Shown here: piece after piece, positions 49,626-58,434 of the stretch | Numbering within the stretch: the first letter of the stretch is position 1 | Layout of the letters: every line of letters starts with the position of its first letter | Assembly: GCA_024680055.1 (NCBI GenBank) | Contig: JAILCP010000097.1 | Coordinates: 1 to 64,000 of the forward strand | Origin: Lachnospiraceae bacterium | GTDB taxonomy: Bacteria > Bacillota > Clostridia > Lachnospirales > Lachnospiraceae | Length of the DNA stretch: 64,000 nucleotides | Reading direction: 5' to 3' | Translations under genes and position numbers: made by a program | The notes under the pieces: model-generated | What the model saw: only the letters and a program-made list of their open reading frames with translations | The model's database searches: none | What the model was told of the DNA's origin: nothing

Positions 49626-51613
49626 TATAAAATCCTTATTTTTTTAACACTGCTATAGCTTGTGTATATTTTTTTGTTTCCGATTTTGTAGTAATTACGC
49701 ACCTTCACATAATAGGTTTTCTTTGATTTTAACCCGGTGATGGTGGTTTTATTTGTGCTCTTTTTATTCTTTGTAAAAGATTTGTTGGTGGCAAGTACCA
49801 CATTGCTTCCATCCGTCAAAAGATCTCCCTTTACACTTACGTTCAGGGTTCCCTTTTTGGTGGAAGAAAGACTTACCTTTTGTTTTGAAAAAGTTGCCTT
49901 TTTGTACTCTCCAAGGGCGTAAACCGCCTGTTCTGTGGCCATCTGGTTCACTGTGGCACTGTAGCCATCTGTGGCCTTATTCACGTGACGAAAGCCTCCC
50001 ACAGTGCTGTCGTAGTAGGTCAAAAAGTTATCCATCACACTATGACCCTGTTTTACAAAACGTGGGTCTTTATCTGCATCAATGCCAAGGGAAGAAAGGG
50101 CACAAATGACCTGAGCCGCACTTTCGCTGGACTGTACACCATAGGTTTGAAAGCCTCCGTCGGACTGCTGCATCGCGGATAAGGCATTGACTCCTTTTTT
50201 CACTGCCGCTTTTACCCTTTTATCGGAAGAGACATAAGGGGAAAGGGCGTGAATGCACATGGCTGTCACATCCGGATCTGCATTTCCCTTGTTATTAAGG
50301 TTCCATCCTCCGTTCTTTAAGGACGTATCCATCAGCTCCTGAATCAAAGCCTTTCTGGTGGTCTGCTTTCCCTCTGTTGTGGTTGGAATCTCATAGTTTC
50401 CCTGATCAAAGGCACGAAGGGCCCAGGCCGTACTGTTCACACCCTGCCAGTTCACTTTGTCAAGGTTGGCAAGGGGCGTTAAAAGATTGACCCCATTAAC
50501 ATTGGTAACGTCCCATCCCAGGGTTGCGTAACAAAATACCACACGTTCATACTCTGTCATTTTTCGATCGTGCAAAATTCCCGTCTGACCTCGGTAGCCT
50601 TCTTCCAACGCCTTTTCCACCGAAGTTCTGTAGGCATTCAAAAAGCTTTGCGGCATGTTGTAGTCTCCCAGTTTTAAGGCATACATCAACCATTCTCCGC
50701 CAATGTTTCCATAGGCCGGTGCTCCTTTTGCCGACTGATACAAATAGTCCAACGACTTCTTATAGGAGGTAGAAAGGCCGCTTGCTGCGGCTTTTCTGTA
50801 TGCTTTCTTGTTTCCGGCCCCCTTTAAGTCATCGCCCAGTCCTCTGCAGGTGTACTTCCACACAATAGTATCACCGTCTGACAGATAGTAGGAGGAACAA
50901 CCGTAATTAGGATACCAGCCGTTCACCTCATACATCCATCCGGACTGAGATCCTGCGTCAAATTCATAGAGGTAATTAATTCCCTCCACGTAATAAGACT
51001 CATATACCGGTGTGTAATTGTATTCAATCTGAATATCATTGTTTCTGCATAAGGTATTTAAAGCATCAAACACGGTGTTGTCCGTGGTTCCTTTGTAGGT
51101 TGTTTTGGCAAGAATCTCTCCATCTTCCGGAATATAATCCTTAATGGATTCATTCTCCAGATAATCCATGTGATTGGAAAGGGTGTCACAACGTATCTCC
51201 AGTGTGACAGTAACATTTTCCTTCTTTTCCGGTTTTAATGCTTCATTTCCGTCGTTGGATGCAGTTGGATCACTGCTGTTGTCCACTGCTGCTTCCTTTG
51301 GAGTCACCTTTTTATCCTTTGAGGCAACGGTCTTTTTCCCACTTTCCTTTTTGGTTTCTTTCTTTTTCTTTTCTTTTTGAGCTTCTTTTTCGGTTTCTTT
51401 TTTGGTTTTTTCCTTCTCTTTGGAAGGTTCCTTTGTCACTTGCGCAACTGCGTTGGCACTGGCCATATTTCCTCTGCCGTCGGCCAACTTACTGTTTTTT
51501 CCTTCAATTCGTGTAAGAACCCCGATACCCATAACCAAAATCAGTGCAATTACAATAAGGTACGCAAATTTTTGATTTCGGTGATTGTGTAGTTTTTTCC
51601 CTAAATCAGACAT
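49625..51613 (-). CDS. Membrane-anchored DUF4430 + alpha/alpha-barrel (prenyltransferase/squalene-cyclase-like) protein, transcobalamin-like
   Basis: N-terminal TM; DUF4430 region NTVFDALNTLCRNNDIQIEY..GINYLYEFDAGSQSGWMYEVNGWYPNYGCSSYYLSDGDTIVWKYT; repeats GVNSTAWALRAFDQGNYEIP, NADPDVTAMCIHALSPY, GGFQTYGVQSSESAAQVICALSSLGID; C-terminal FN3-like. Confidence 0.85.
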   Translation of the reverse strand: MSDLGKKLHNHRNQKFAYLIVIALILVMGIGVLTRIEGKNSKLADGRGNMASANAVAQVTKEPSKEKEKTKKETEKEAQKEKKKKETKKESGKKTVASKDKKVTPKEAAVDNSSDPTASNDGNEALKPEKKENVTVTLEIRCDTLSNHMDYLENESIKDYIPEDGEILAKTTYKGTTDNTVFDALNTLCRNNDIQIEYNYTPVYESYYVEGINYLYEFDAGSQSGWMYEVNGWYPNYGCSSYYLSDGDTIVWKYTCRGLGDDLKGAGNKKAYRKAAASGLSTSYKKSLDYLYQSAKGAPAYGNIGGEWLMYALKLGDYNMPQSFLNAYRTSVEKALEEGYRGQTGILHDRKMTEYERVVFCYATLGWDVTNVNGVNLLTPLANLDKVNWQGVNSTAWALRAFDQGNYEIPTTTEGKQTTRKALIQELMDTSLKNGGWNLNNKGNADPDVTAMCIHALSPYVSSDKRVKAAVKKGVNALSAMQQSDGGFQTYGVQSSESAAQVICALSSLGIDADKDPRFVKQGHSVMDNFLTYYDSTVGGFRHVNKATDGYSATVNQMATEQAVYALGEYKKATFSKQKVSLSSTKKGTLNVSVKGDLLTDGSNVVLATNKSFTKNKKSTNKTTITGLKSKKTYYVKVRNYYKIGNKKIYTSYSSVKKIRIL

Positions 51614-51615
51614 TT

Positions 51616-54600
51616 TTATTTACTTCTCCATTTAGATTTTACATATTTACATTTCGTCAAAGAAGTGCTGCTTACCTGCTTGCCGGATACGTCATAGACT
51701 CTCATTTTCACTTTGTAGTAATAGGACTTTCCCTTTTTACCACTGCGGTAGCTATAAGATGAGGCCGTTCTTGTTGCGGCTCTCTTATATCCGGAAGACT
51801 TCTTTGCAGATCTATAATAACTGTACTTAACAGTATAGCCCAATTTCTTTAATTTGGAAACGTTTGACTTGTTTCCTGTCACCGTCAGCTTTTTGCCGCT
51901 GACCTTGGCTTTCAATGTAACTTTGGTTAAAAGGTCTGTGACCTTCCCTGTCATTACACTTTCATCCACCAAAAGGAAACGACTGAAATGGCCTGTGGTT
52001 AACCCTGCATAGGTCACACCGTCCACCTTGGTTGTAGTTACGGCAAACTGTTCAAGGCTTCCGTCTTCCTTCTCATAAATACCAAGAAGACTCTTTCCTT
52101 CCAGGGCATCCGGGGTTGGCACCATAAGGCTTACCGTTCCTCCCTTAAAATCGTGAATGGTGGTGTCCCCCGCTGTAATGGTTGCATCAAAGGACACTGC
52201 TGCCTCTCCGTAGGTTTTCTTAACGTCCTTGGCTGCCTCCTGAGGCTTACTGATGGCAATGTCAATTTTCTTATCACCACATTGGGCCATGATTTCATTC
52301 ATGGTTTCACGGCTGAGATCCATATTTCCGCAAGGTGTTTCAATAACAATGGAGGCCTTGGTATCACTTACCACAGTTTCCAGAGTGGATTTATCCAGTG
52401 CCATGGATACCTCTTCTGCATCCTTTGTGTCTTCTCCTGCTACTGAAATCTTAATCTGCTCTGCATTTTTCTCTTTGGCGTCACTGATAATTTCTTTTAC
52501 CGTATCCTCGGTTAAGGTTGCCTTGGCTACCACCTTTTCTGTTCCATCCGCAGAAACTTTTACCTCCTTTTCCACTTTCGCTTCCATTGTGGAGGTCACC
52601 GCTTCTTTTTTCTCTTCTTTTTTCTCTTCCTCTTTCTTTTCCTCTTCCTTTTGGGTGTTTTCATCAGCCCACTTTTCCGATCCCTGTTCTTTGGTAAAAT
52701 CGTCGGTATAGTGGAATACCACACTGTCTCCGTCGGCTAAAAACTGCTCTGCCACACCAAATAACGGATGATTTCCGTTTAAGGTGTACATCCATCCGGA
52801 ATTCTTTCCATTGTCAAATTCTCCAAGGCCATTGATGGATTCCACATAATTGCCGCTTGGATTGCTATAGGTCATGTTGTTTTCACTTAACACCTTTTCC
52901 AGCAATTCCTTTACTGTGGCATTTAAATCCAGGGTGTAATTCTTCCTTGCCACCCAGGTTTTTAATCCGCCATTTCGTAGGGTATGCACGGTTCCTTCCC
53001 CGTGTTTGTCATCTCCGTATAAAACAAAGCTGACCGTAATGGTCTTTTTCTCTTCACTTTCTTTTTGTAATACGGTAACCTTCACCTGAGCTGCTGTATT
53101 CATATAAGTAAAGGTAACGGTTTGCACTTCATGTTTCTTCTTGTTGTAGCCTGTGATTTTTATATCCTTTGCACTTAACACCCTACTTGTACCATCGGTC
53201 ATATAGGCTGTGATTGCCGCATTGGAAAGATCCAGGTCGTCTCCAAGATAATAGGTGGTCGGAACACCCATCACCGTTAATTTATAACAATTGGTCTGTT
53301 TCACCCATTGTTCTACCGTTCCGTTTTTAAATAAGGCGCTGCTTACACCCTTTGTAAGTTTCTCCTTATCTGCACCAAGCGGATCGTCTTCCCGATTGTG
53401 CGCCACTTTAAAGGAACACCATTGTACCTTTGGACATCCCAGGGTATTTGCTTCTGTGTTAAAATACGTTACTCCATCCACCGGTGTATACTGTCCTTTT
53501 GTATCCACATACAATACGGCTCCAATACCTTCGCTTGCGCCGCAGGCAGTATCATAGTAATTGTTTTCCACGTTGGTATATTTATTCAGAGACTTTATAT
53601 AGCCTGCAATTCCTCCAACATACTCTGCACCATCTCCTGCATGCAAGGTTCCGGTAAAACTGTTATTTACAATGTACCCAATGCCGTTATCCCAGGCCTG
53701 AGAACATACCGGCTCTGCTCCAAGAATACCGCCTACATAATCTGTTCCCTGTACGGTGGCTTTTACCTTATTATCTTTTAAAACCGCACACGGTGTATTT
53801 GGCGCCGATCCATCCGGATAACCGCTACCGCAAATTCCGCCTGCGTAGTTTCCATCGGCAATGACTTCGCCTAAAAAGGTACATCCGTTGGCTTCAAAAG
53901 GTCCCATAGCCTGTCCCTTTCGGCCAAGAATACCGCCTACATAATTGTTTCCGTAGACAGTGGCATAGCTGACGCAGTTTTCCACTGTTCCGTTAAAGCT
54001 TCCTCCAATGGAACCGGTTCCTGTAACAGCATCACATTTTGCAGGCGCGTTTAAATCAGCATCGTAACCGATTTTGACACCTTTTTCCACAGTGCAGTTT
54101 TTTACATTGATGGTATTTACTCCGGAAGCGTATCCTGAGGCAATACCGCTTCCTTTGATGGTTGTTCCGGATTTTACGGTAACATTTTCCACATTTAAAA
54201 TATAATCCGGAGCCGAGGCATAACTTCCCTTTTCCCCGTAATCCACAAAGTAATGGTTCAAAAGTCCGCTTCCTGCAATGTAAGCGCCTTTGATATTTAC
54301 ATTTTTAACCGTTGCTTCCCTTGCATAGTTCAGCAGTGGTAATTGGCCATAAGCCATGGTAATGGTATGATGATCACCGTCTAGTATTCCGTTAAAAGGA
54401 AGGATATTCGCTCCCTTTCCCTCGTTCTTTGCTCCTTCTTTTAAACCGCCAAGACCGGTAAAACTATCGGACAGTTCAATGTCACCCGTAAGTTTAAAAT
54501 ACTTTCCTTTTATATCTTCTCCGGAAAGTACCAAAGAATTTAAAATACGTAGATCTTTCTCACCGGAAATCAGATAGGGATTGGTTTCACTGCCTGCTCC

Positions 54601-56229
54601 CTCCATATCTGCCCTGGTAACGGTAACAACCGCTTTTTCACTGACTGCCATATCGGAAATATAGCCATCTTCTATTTTTACCACCTTACAATAATAGTTT
54701 CCCTCACCGGCTTTATCCGTGGAAGGTGTGCAATAGGAGGTCAATCCGTCCTCTCCCTTATGAGATTTCACATAGTTTCCGTCTTTATACCAGGTAAAAA
54801 GATAAGTTCCCCGGCCTTTTACTTTTACGCTTAATTCCTTGGCAGAATCTCCCACTGCATAGGTAGCGCTCTTTGGCTGCTCAATCATGACCGGAGCTTC
54901 AATCTCCGGATTATAGCCGCGACACTGGCACATCCAGGCCGCATTTAAAATACTGTCGTTTTTGGTAGCTGAAATGGTGATTTTTTCTTTTTGCTCTTCT
55001 GTGCCTCCATAATATACATTGATTAAGGCCTTGCAATTGTTAAATGCGTATGAGCCTATATTGGTTACCGTTTCCGGAATATAAATCTCCTTTAAAGCCT
55101 CACATCCACCAAACGTATAACTGGAGACTCCGGTTAAAGCCTTTGGCATTACAACAGTTTCAAGAACCTTACAGTTGGTAAAAATATTGGTTCCAAAGCT
55201 TGTAATAGAATCGTTTAATACCACCTTTTTCAATGAAGCACATCCATTGAACATGGATTTTGGCAACGTCTTTACATTGGCATTTACAACCGCTTCCTGC
55301 ACTGAAGAATTGGCAAAAGCATTTTCTCCAAGGGCTGTCACTGTCCCCGGAAGAATCACTTTTGTAAGGCTTGTACAATAATAAAATGCATATTTTTCTA
55401 TGGATGTTACACTTTCGCCAAATGAAACTCCCGTAGGTGTCTGATATTGAAAAGCGTATTCTCCAATGGCAGTCACCGTTTCCGGAATACTTACTTCTTT
55501 TCCTGCAGTATTATAACCGAGTACCACCTTTTTCTTATCTGCGGTTAAAAGCAGTCCTCCTTCACTGACAAAATTCCCATTTTTCTCTGCCACCTGAATG
55601 TTTTCAATAGAAGGGCAATTCCTAAAATTATTTGCACCAATGGATTCCATGGTGGATGGAAAGGAAATGGTTTTTAGGGAAGTACAGTTTTGAAAAATCA
55701 TATTGTTTTTGTTAACCAGGCCGTCAACTCCAAGGCTTCCTTCTTTATAGGTAATTTCCGTCAGGCTTTTACAGTCTGCAAACGCAGAGTTTAAAATACC
55801 GTTTGCATTGTCCTTGGTGTTGGCCACAGCTGCCGGAATGGTCACACTTGTTAATCCGGATCCTTTAAAAGCATACATTCCGATTTTCACAAGGCTATCC
55901 GGCAATTCCACGCTGACTAACTTGGTCGCACTTTGAAATGCATATTTTGACACGGTGGTCACACCTTCGCCAATCACCACACCGGTGATGTTAGCCAGAT
56001 TCTTTTTCCATGGTACAGAATTTGCATTCTTAAATTCTGTCATCGCTCCGCTTCCCTGTATGGTTAATACCCCATCTTCCAGAGTGTAGGTGAGGTTATC
56101 CCCACAGGTTCCGTTTTGGGCTTCTTGTGCGTAAGAAATAAGATACCCAAAGTTGCTTACATCCACACCGGTAAAAATCAGTGTCAATGCAAGAAACAGT
56201 GCCAATAGTTTTGTTCCGTTCTTTCTCAT
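51616..56229 (-). CDS. Giant secreted BspA-type LRR / Ig-like / DUF4430 multidomain protein
   Basis: 1537 aa; signal peptide; LRR_5 repeats (VTTVSKYAFQSATKLVSVELPDSLVKIGMYAFKG); Ig-like; GLUG-like repeats; DUF4430 GEFDNGKNSGWMYTLNGNHPLFGVAEQFLADGDSVVFHYT; Lys/Glu-rich linker. Confidence 0.88.
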   Translation of the reverse strand: MRKNGTKLLALFLALTLIFTGVDVSNFGYLISYAQEAQNGTCGDNLTYTLEDGVLTIQGSGAMTEFKNANSVPWKKNLANITGVVIGEGVTTVSKYAFQSATKLVSVELPDSLVKIGMYAFKGSGLTSVTIPAAVANTKDNANGILNSAFADCKSLTEITYKEGSLGVDGLVNKNNMIFQNCTSLKTISFPSTMESIGANNFRNCPSIENIQVAEKNGNFVSEGGLLLTADKKKVVLGYNTAGKEVSIPETVTAIGEYAFQYQTPTGVSFGESVTSIEKYAFYYCTSLTKVILPGTVTALGENAFANSSVQEAVVNANVKTLPKSMFNGCASLKKVVLNDSITSFGTNIFTNCKVLETVVMPKALTGVSSYTFGGCEALKEIYIPETVTNIGSYAFNNCKALINVYYGGTEEQKEKITISATKNDSILNAAWMCQCRGYNPEIEAPVMIEQPKSATYAVGDSAKELSVKVKGRGTYLFTWYKDGNYVKSHKGEDGLTSYCTPSTDKAGEGNYYCKVVKIEDGYISDMAVSEKAVVTVTRADMEGAGSETNPYLISGEKDLRILNSLVLSGEDIKGKYFKLTGDIELSDSFTGLGGLKEGAKNEGKGANILPFNGILDGDHHTITMAYGQLPLLNYAREATVKNVNIKGAYIAGSGLLNHYFVDYGEKGSYASAPDYILNVENVTVKSGTTIKGSGIASGYASGVNTINVKNCTVEKGVKIGYDADLNAPAKCDAVTGTGSIGGSFNGTVENCVSYATVYGNNYVGGILGRKGQAMGPFEANGCTFLGEVIADGNYAGGICGSGYPDGSAPNTPCAVLKDNKVKATVQGTDYVGGILGAEPVCSQAWDNGIGYIVNNSFTGTLHAGDGAEYVGGIAGYIKSLNKYTNVENNYYDTACGASEGIGAVLYVDTKGQYTPVDGVTYFNTEANTLGCPKVQWCSFKVAHNREDDPLGADKEKLTKGVSSALFKNGTVEQWVKQTNCYKLTVMGVPTTYYLGDDLDLSNAAITAYMTDGTSRVLSAKDIKITGYNKKKHEVQTVTFTYMNTAAQVKVTVLQKESEEKKTITVSFVLYGDDKHGEGTVHTLRNGGLKTWVARKNYTLDLNATVKELLEKVLSENNMTYSNPSGNYVESINGLGEFDNGKNSGWMYTLNGNHPLFGVAEQFLADGDSVVFHYTDDFTKEQGSEKWADENTQKEEEKKEEEKKEEKKEAVTSTMEAKVEKEVKVSADGTEKVVAKATLTEDTVKEIISDAKEKNAEQIKISVAGEDTKDAEEVSMALDKSTLETVVSDTKASIVIETPCGNMDLSRETMNEIMAQCGDKKIDIAISKPQEAAKDVKKTYGEAAVSFDATITAGDTTIHDFKGGTVSLMVPTPDALEGKSLLGIYEKEDGSLEQFAVTTTKVDGVTYAGLTTGHFSRFLLVDESVMTGKVTDLLTKVTLKAKVSGKKLTVTGNKSNVSKLKKLGYTVKYSYYRSAKKSSGYKRAATRTASSYSYRSGKKGKSYYYKVKMRVYDVSGKQVSSTSLTKCKYVKSKWRSK

Positions 56230-56272
56230 TGTATTCTCCTGTTCTTAGAACCACTTTTTCGCACAAAAATAG

Positions 56273-56299
56273 CTTGTCCATGCTCCTCGGCACGACAAG
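56273..56299 (-). terminator. Riboswitch expression-platform terminator
   Basis: Minus: CTTGTCGTGCCGAGGAGCATGGACAAG then CTATTTTTG, between the aptamer and the first gene. Confidence 0.75.
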
Positions 56300-56309
56300 T
56301 TTTTCCGAA

Positions 56310-56470
56310 ATGTTATGCATGTCTCCTGACTTGGACGTCAACGCTTTATTCGCCTTCTCACTTTCGCAATGGCCTATTGAATAAAACTGTTTCCTTACAG
56401 TGGCGGGACCGTGCAGGTCTTTCACCTGCTTCCATCTTAGCTTTGTATTCCTACAAAGAACATAACCCGG
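56310..56470 (-). promoter_or_regulatory. Cobalamin (AdoCbl) riboswitch
   Basis: Minus: GGTTATGTTC..GGAAGCAGGTGAAAGACCTGCACGGTCCCGCCACTGTAAGGAAACAG...GTGAGAAGGCG...GTCCAAGTCAGGAGACATGCATAAC; has the GCCACTG and AAGTCAGGAGAC cores and P1 GTTATG/CATAAC. Confidence 0.95.
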
Positions 56471-56492
56471 TTCCTATTTTATTAACGGAACA

Positions 56493-56521
56493 ACTATACC
56501 ATGTTCTAATATTAATTTCAA
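56493..56521 (-). promoter_or_regulatory. Sigma-A promoter upstream of the riboswitch
   Basis: Minus TTGAAA-17 bp-TATAGT. Confidence 0.8.
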
Positions 56522-56532
56522 TAAATCAACTA

Positions 56533-57048
56533 TCAAAATATGTAATAAATAATGCAACCTACCAGCAATAAAAATGAACACAACAGCACTCTTTTGAAAA
56601 GGCCGAAAAAATACGGCTCCACCTGCCGGGGCACATAGTCCCATAAAATTACTCCGGTAGATTCTGCCGCTTCTCTTGCACCTTTTGTAAAGGTATTATT
56701 GGTCATCACCATGGCCACATCACACTGGTGTACACTGATTCCGGTATAGGCCTCCTGCACCGCTTTATTGCCCACAGGATTTAAATAATATTTGCACTGT
56801 ATACCGTATTTTTCACCACCCTTATAGGCAATAATATCAATTCCCTGATCTCCGCTACCTTTGGTAACTTCCACTTTCTTATAGCCCTTGTGGGCCAGTA
56901 CATTGGCACAATGTTGTTCAAATTCAAAGCCGTCCATTTCGCCGTAGTTTACTTTTTTGTTTCCGAGAAACAGCCACCGGCAAAACTTGAAAAACAGTAC
57001 CAACGCACCATACACAAGATCTATCAGGAAAGAAAAGATTCTTCCCAT
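56533..57048 (-). CDS. Membrane-associated Mrr-like restriction endonuclease-fold protein
   Basis: MDGFEFEQHCANVLAHKGYKKVEVTKGSGDQGIDIIAYKGGEKYGIQCKYY; D..QxK nuclease motif. Confidence 0.88.
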   Translation of the reverse strand: MGRIFSFLIDLVYGALVLFFKFCRWLFLGNKKVNYGEMDGFEFEQHCANVLAHKGYKKVEVTKGSGDQGIDIIAYKGGEKYGIQCKYYLNPVGNKAVQEAYTGISVHQCDVAMVMTNNTFTKGAREAAESTGVILWDYVPRQVEPYFFGLFKRVLLCSFLLLVGCIIYYIF

Positions 57049-57054
57049 GTAATT

Positions 57055-57624
57055 TTACTCTCCCAATTCTTTCTTCACATAGTCAAAAAGTTCATAGACT
57101 CTTTTCTTGGTCAGCTCTGCGCCCTTTTTATATTCCACCAAAGGTGCAATGCTTCCGCCCTCATACGCCTTGGCTTCCTTTTCCATAGCCGCCTCTTTCT
57201 CCTTGATCCATGCCCGCTGTTCTTTTAAATAGGTTTCCTTGGTTGTCTCGTCAATGCCTGCCACCAACTGTTTCCAAACCTGATTCAACTCCTTATCCCA
57301 CAATTCGTAAAGGTCTCTTGCGGCAAAATTCATATCTAGCTGTGGATAATCCCCATTGATAATATCTTCGTACTCCTTCGCCTTTTCTTCTGTGTCCTTC
57401 AATTCCTGTTCTACAGAAGAAACCACACCGGAATTCTGTGGCTTCTCACTTGGCTCTTCGCTTGGTTCTTCGCTTGGTTCTTCGCTTGGCTCCTCGCTCG
57501 GCTCTTCGCTTTCCTCCACCTTGGTCTCCGATTCCTTACTTTCCTTTGCTTCTTTCTTGGCTCCGCATCCACCCAAAGACAGAACTGCCACCAGTCCTAA
57601 TAACACCAAATAGTATTTTTTCAT
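57055..57624 (-). CDS. LprI-like (DUF1311) lipoprotein
   Basis: Lipobox LGGC in MKKYYLVLLGLVAVLSLGGCGAKKE; (SEEP)n linker; LDMNFAARDLYELWDKELNQVWKQL...QRAWIKEKEA. Confidence 0.82.
   Translation of the reverse strand: MKKYYLVLLGLVAVLSLGGCGAKKEAKESKESETKVEESEEPSEEPSEEPSEEPSEEPSEKPQNSGVVSSVEQELKDTEEKAKEYEDIINGDYPQLDMNFAARDLYELWDKELNQVWKQLVAGIDETTKETYLKEQRAWIKEKEAAMEKEAKAYEGGSIAPLVEYKKGAELTKKRVYELFDYVKKELGE
57440..57513. repeat. 12-bp coding microsatellite-like repeat encoding SEEP units
   Basis: Repeated TTGGCTCTTCGC/TTGGTTCTTCGC on + (SEEPSEEPSEEPSEEPSEKP in the protein). Confidence 0.9.
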
Positions 57625-57712
57625 AATGAGTAATTTCCTCTCCTGTTTTTTCCCATTATAGCCTAAAACCTTTGAAAATGCTATAATAACATGGATTAGA
57701 AAGGAGCAACCT

Positions 57713-58171
57713 ATGCTAAATACCACACTGTGTTACATTGAAAAAGACAACCGTTATCTCATGCTTCATCGGGTAAAAAAACAGCATGACATCAGTAAAG
57801 ATAAATGGCTTGGAGTGGGCGGTAAATTTTTGGAAAATGAAACCCCGGATGAATGCCTTTTACGTGAGGTCAAAGAAGAGACCGGACTCACCCTGAAGGA
57901 CTACCGTCTGCGAGGTGTGATCACCTTTCTCTCAGACCTTTACGAAGGGGAATACATGTACCTGTACACTGCCTCCTCCTACCAAGGTACCATTACCGAT
58001 TGCAATGAAGGGGTGTTGGAATGGATTGAAAAAGACAAGGTAAAAGAGTTACCTATCTGGGAAGGGGATCGCTTGTTTTTTGATGAACTGCAAAAAGACA
58101 GTCCCTTTTTTACCATGAAACTTCGCTATGAAGGGGATACCCTGGTGGAGTCTTCCCTGAAATATCATTAA
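57713..58171 (+). CDS. NUDIX hydrolase (MutT-like)
   Basis: GGKFLENETPDECLLREVKEETGLTL Nudix box. Confidence 0.95.
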   Translation: MLNTTLCYIEKDNRYLMLHRVKKQHDISKDKWLGVGGKFLENETPDECLLREVKEETGLTLKDYRLRGVITFLSDLYEGEYMYLYTASSYQGTITDCNEGVLEWIEKDKVKELPIWEGDRLFFDELQKDSPFFTMKLRYEGDTLVESSLKYH

Positions 58172-58196
58172 AAAAAGAGGGCCAAGCCCTCTTTTA
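58172..58196. terminator. Bidirectional terminator
   Basis: AAAAAGAGGGCCAAGCCCTCTTTTA between convergent genes. Confidence 0.85.
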
Positions 58197-58200
58197 TTCA

Positions 58201-58422
58201 TTATTCTGTTGCGGTTTTCAATAATGCCACAATTCCAAAGATCAAAAGCAGTGGAAATGCCAAATGAATCAACCCAATCAATACAAGTGCCACCAATATC
58301 AATGGCCAAAATGCAACTACAAAGAAAAATTTGGTTAATCCCCATGCTGCTCTGATACCAAAGAAAAATAATTTTCCAACTAAGCCAATCAGACAACACA
58401 TAAATAACAATGACAATATCAT
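58201..58422 (-). CDS. Small hydrophobic membrane protein
   Basis: 73 aa; two TM segments; between a terminator and the LOG gene. Confidence 0.6.
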   Translation of the reverse strand: MILSLLFMCCLIGLVGKLFFFGIRAAWGLTKFFFVVAFWPLILVALVLIGLIHLAFPLLLIFGIVALLKTATE

Positions 58423-58434
58423 GGCGCTCTCTCC

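Noticed and set aside
56096-56425. 109-aa minus ORF upstream of the giant LRR gene
   Set aside because: Overlaps the cobalamin riboswitch and the real start of the LRR gene in another frame; composition not protein-like.
57356-57613. Plus-strand ORF with SLGSSLGSSLGS repeats
   Set aside because: Antisense translation of the SEEP repeat in the LprI-like lipoprotein.
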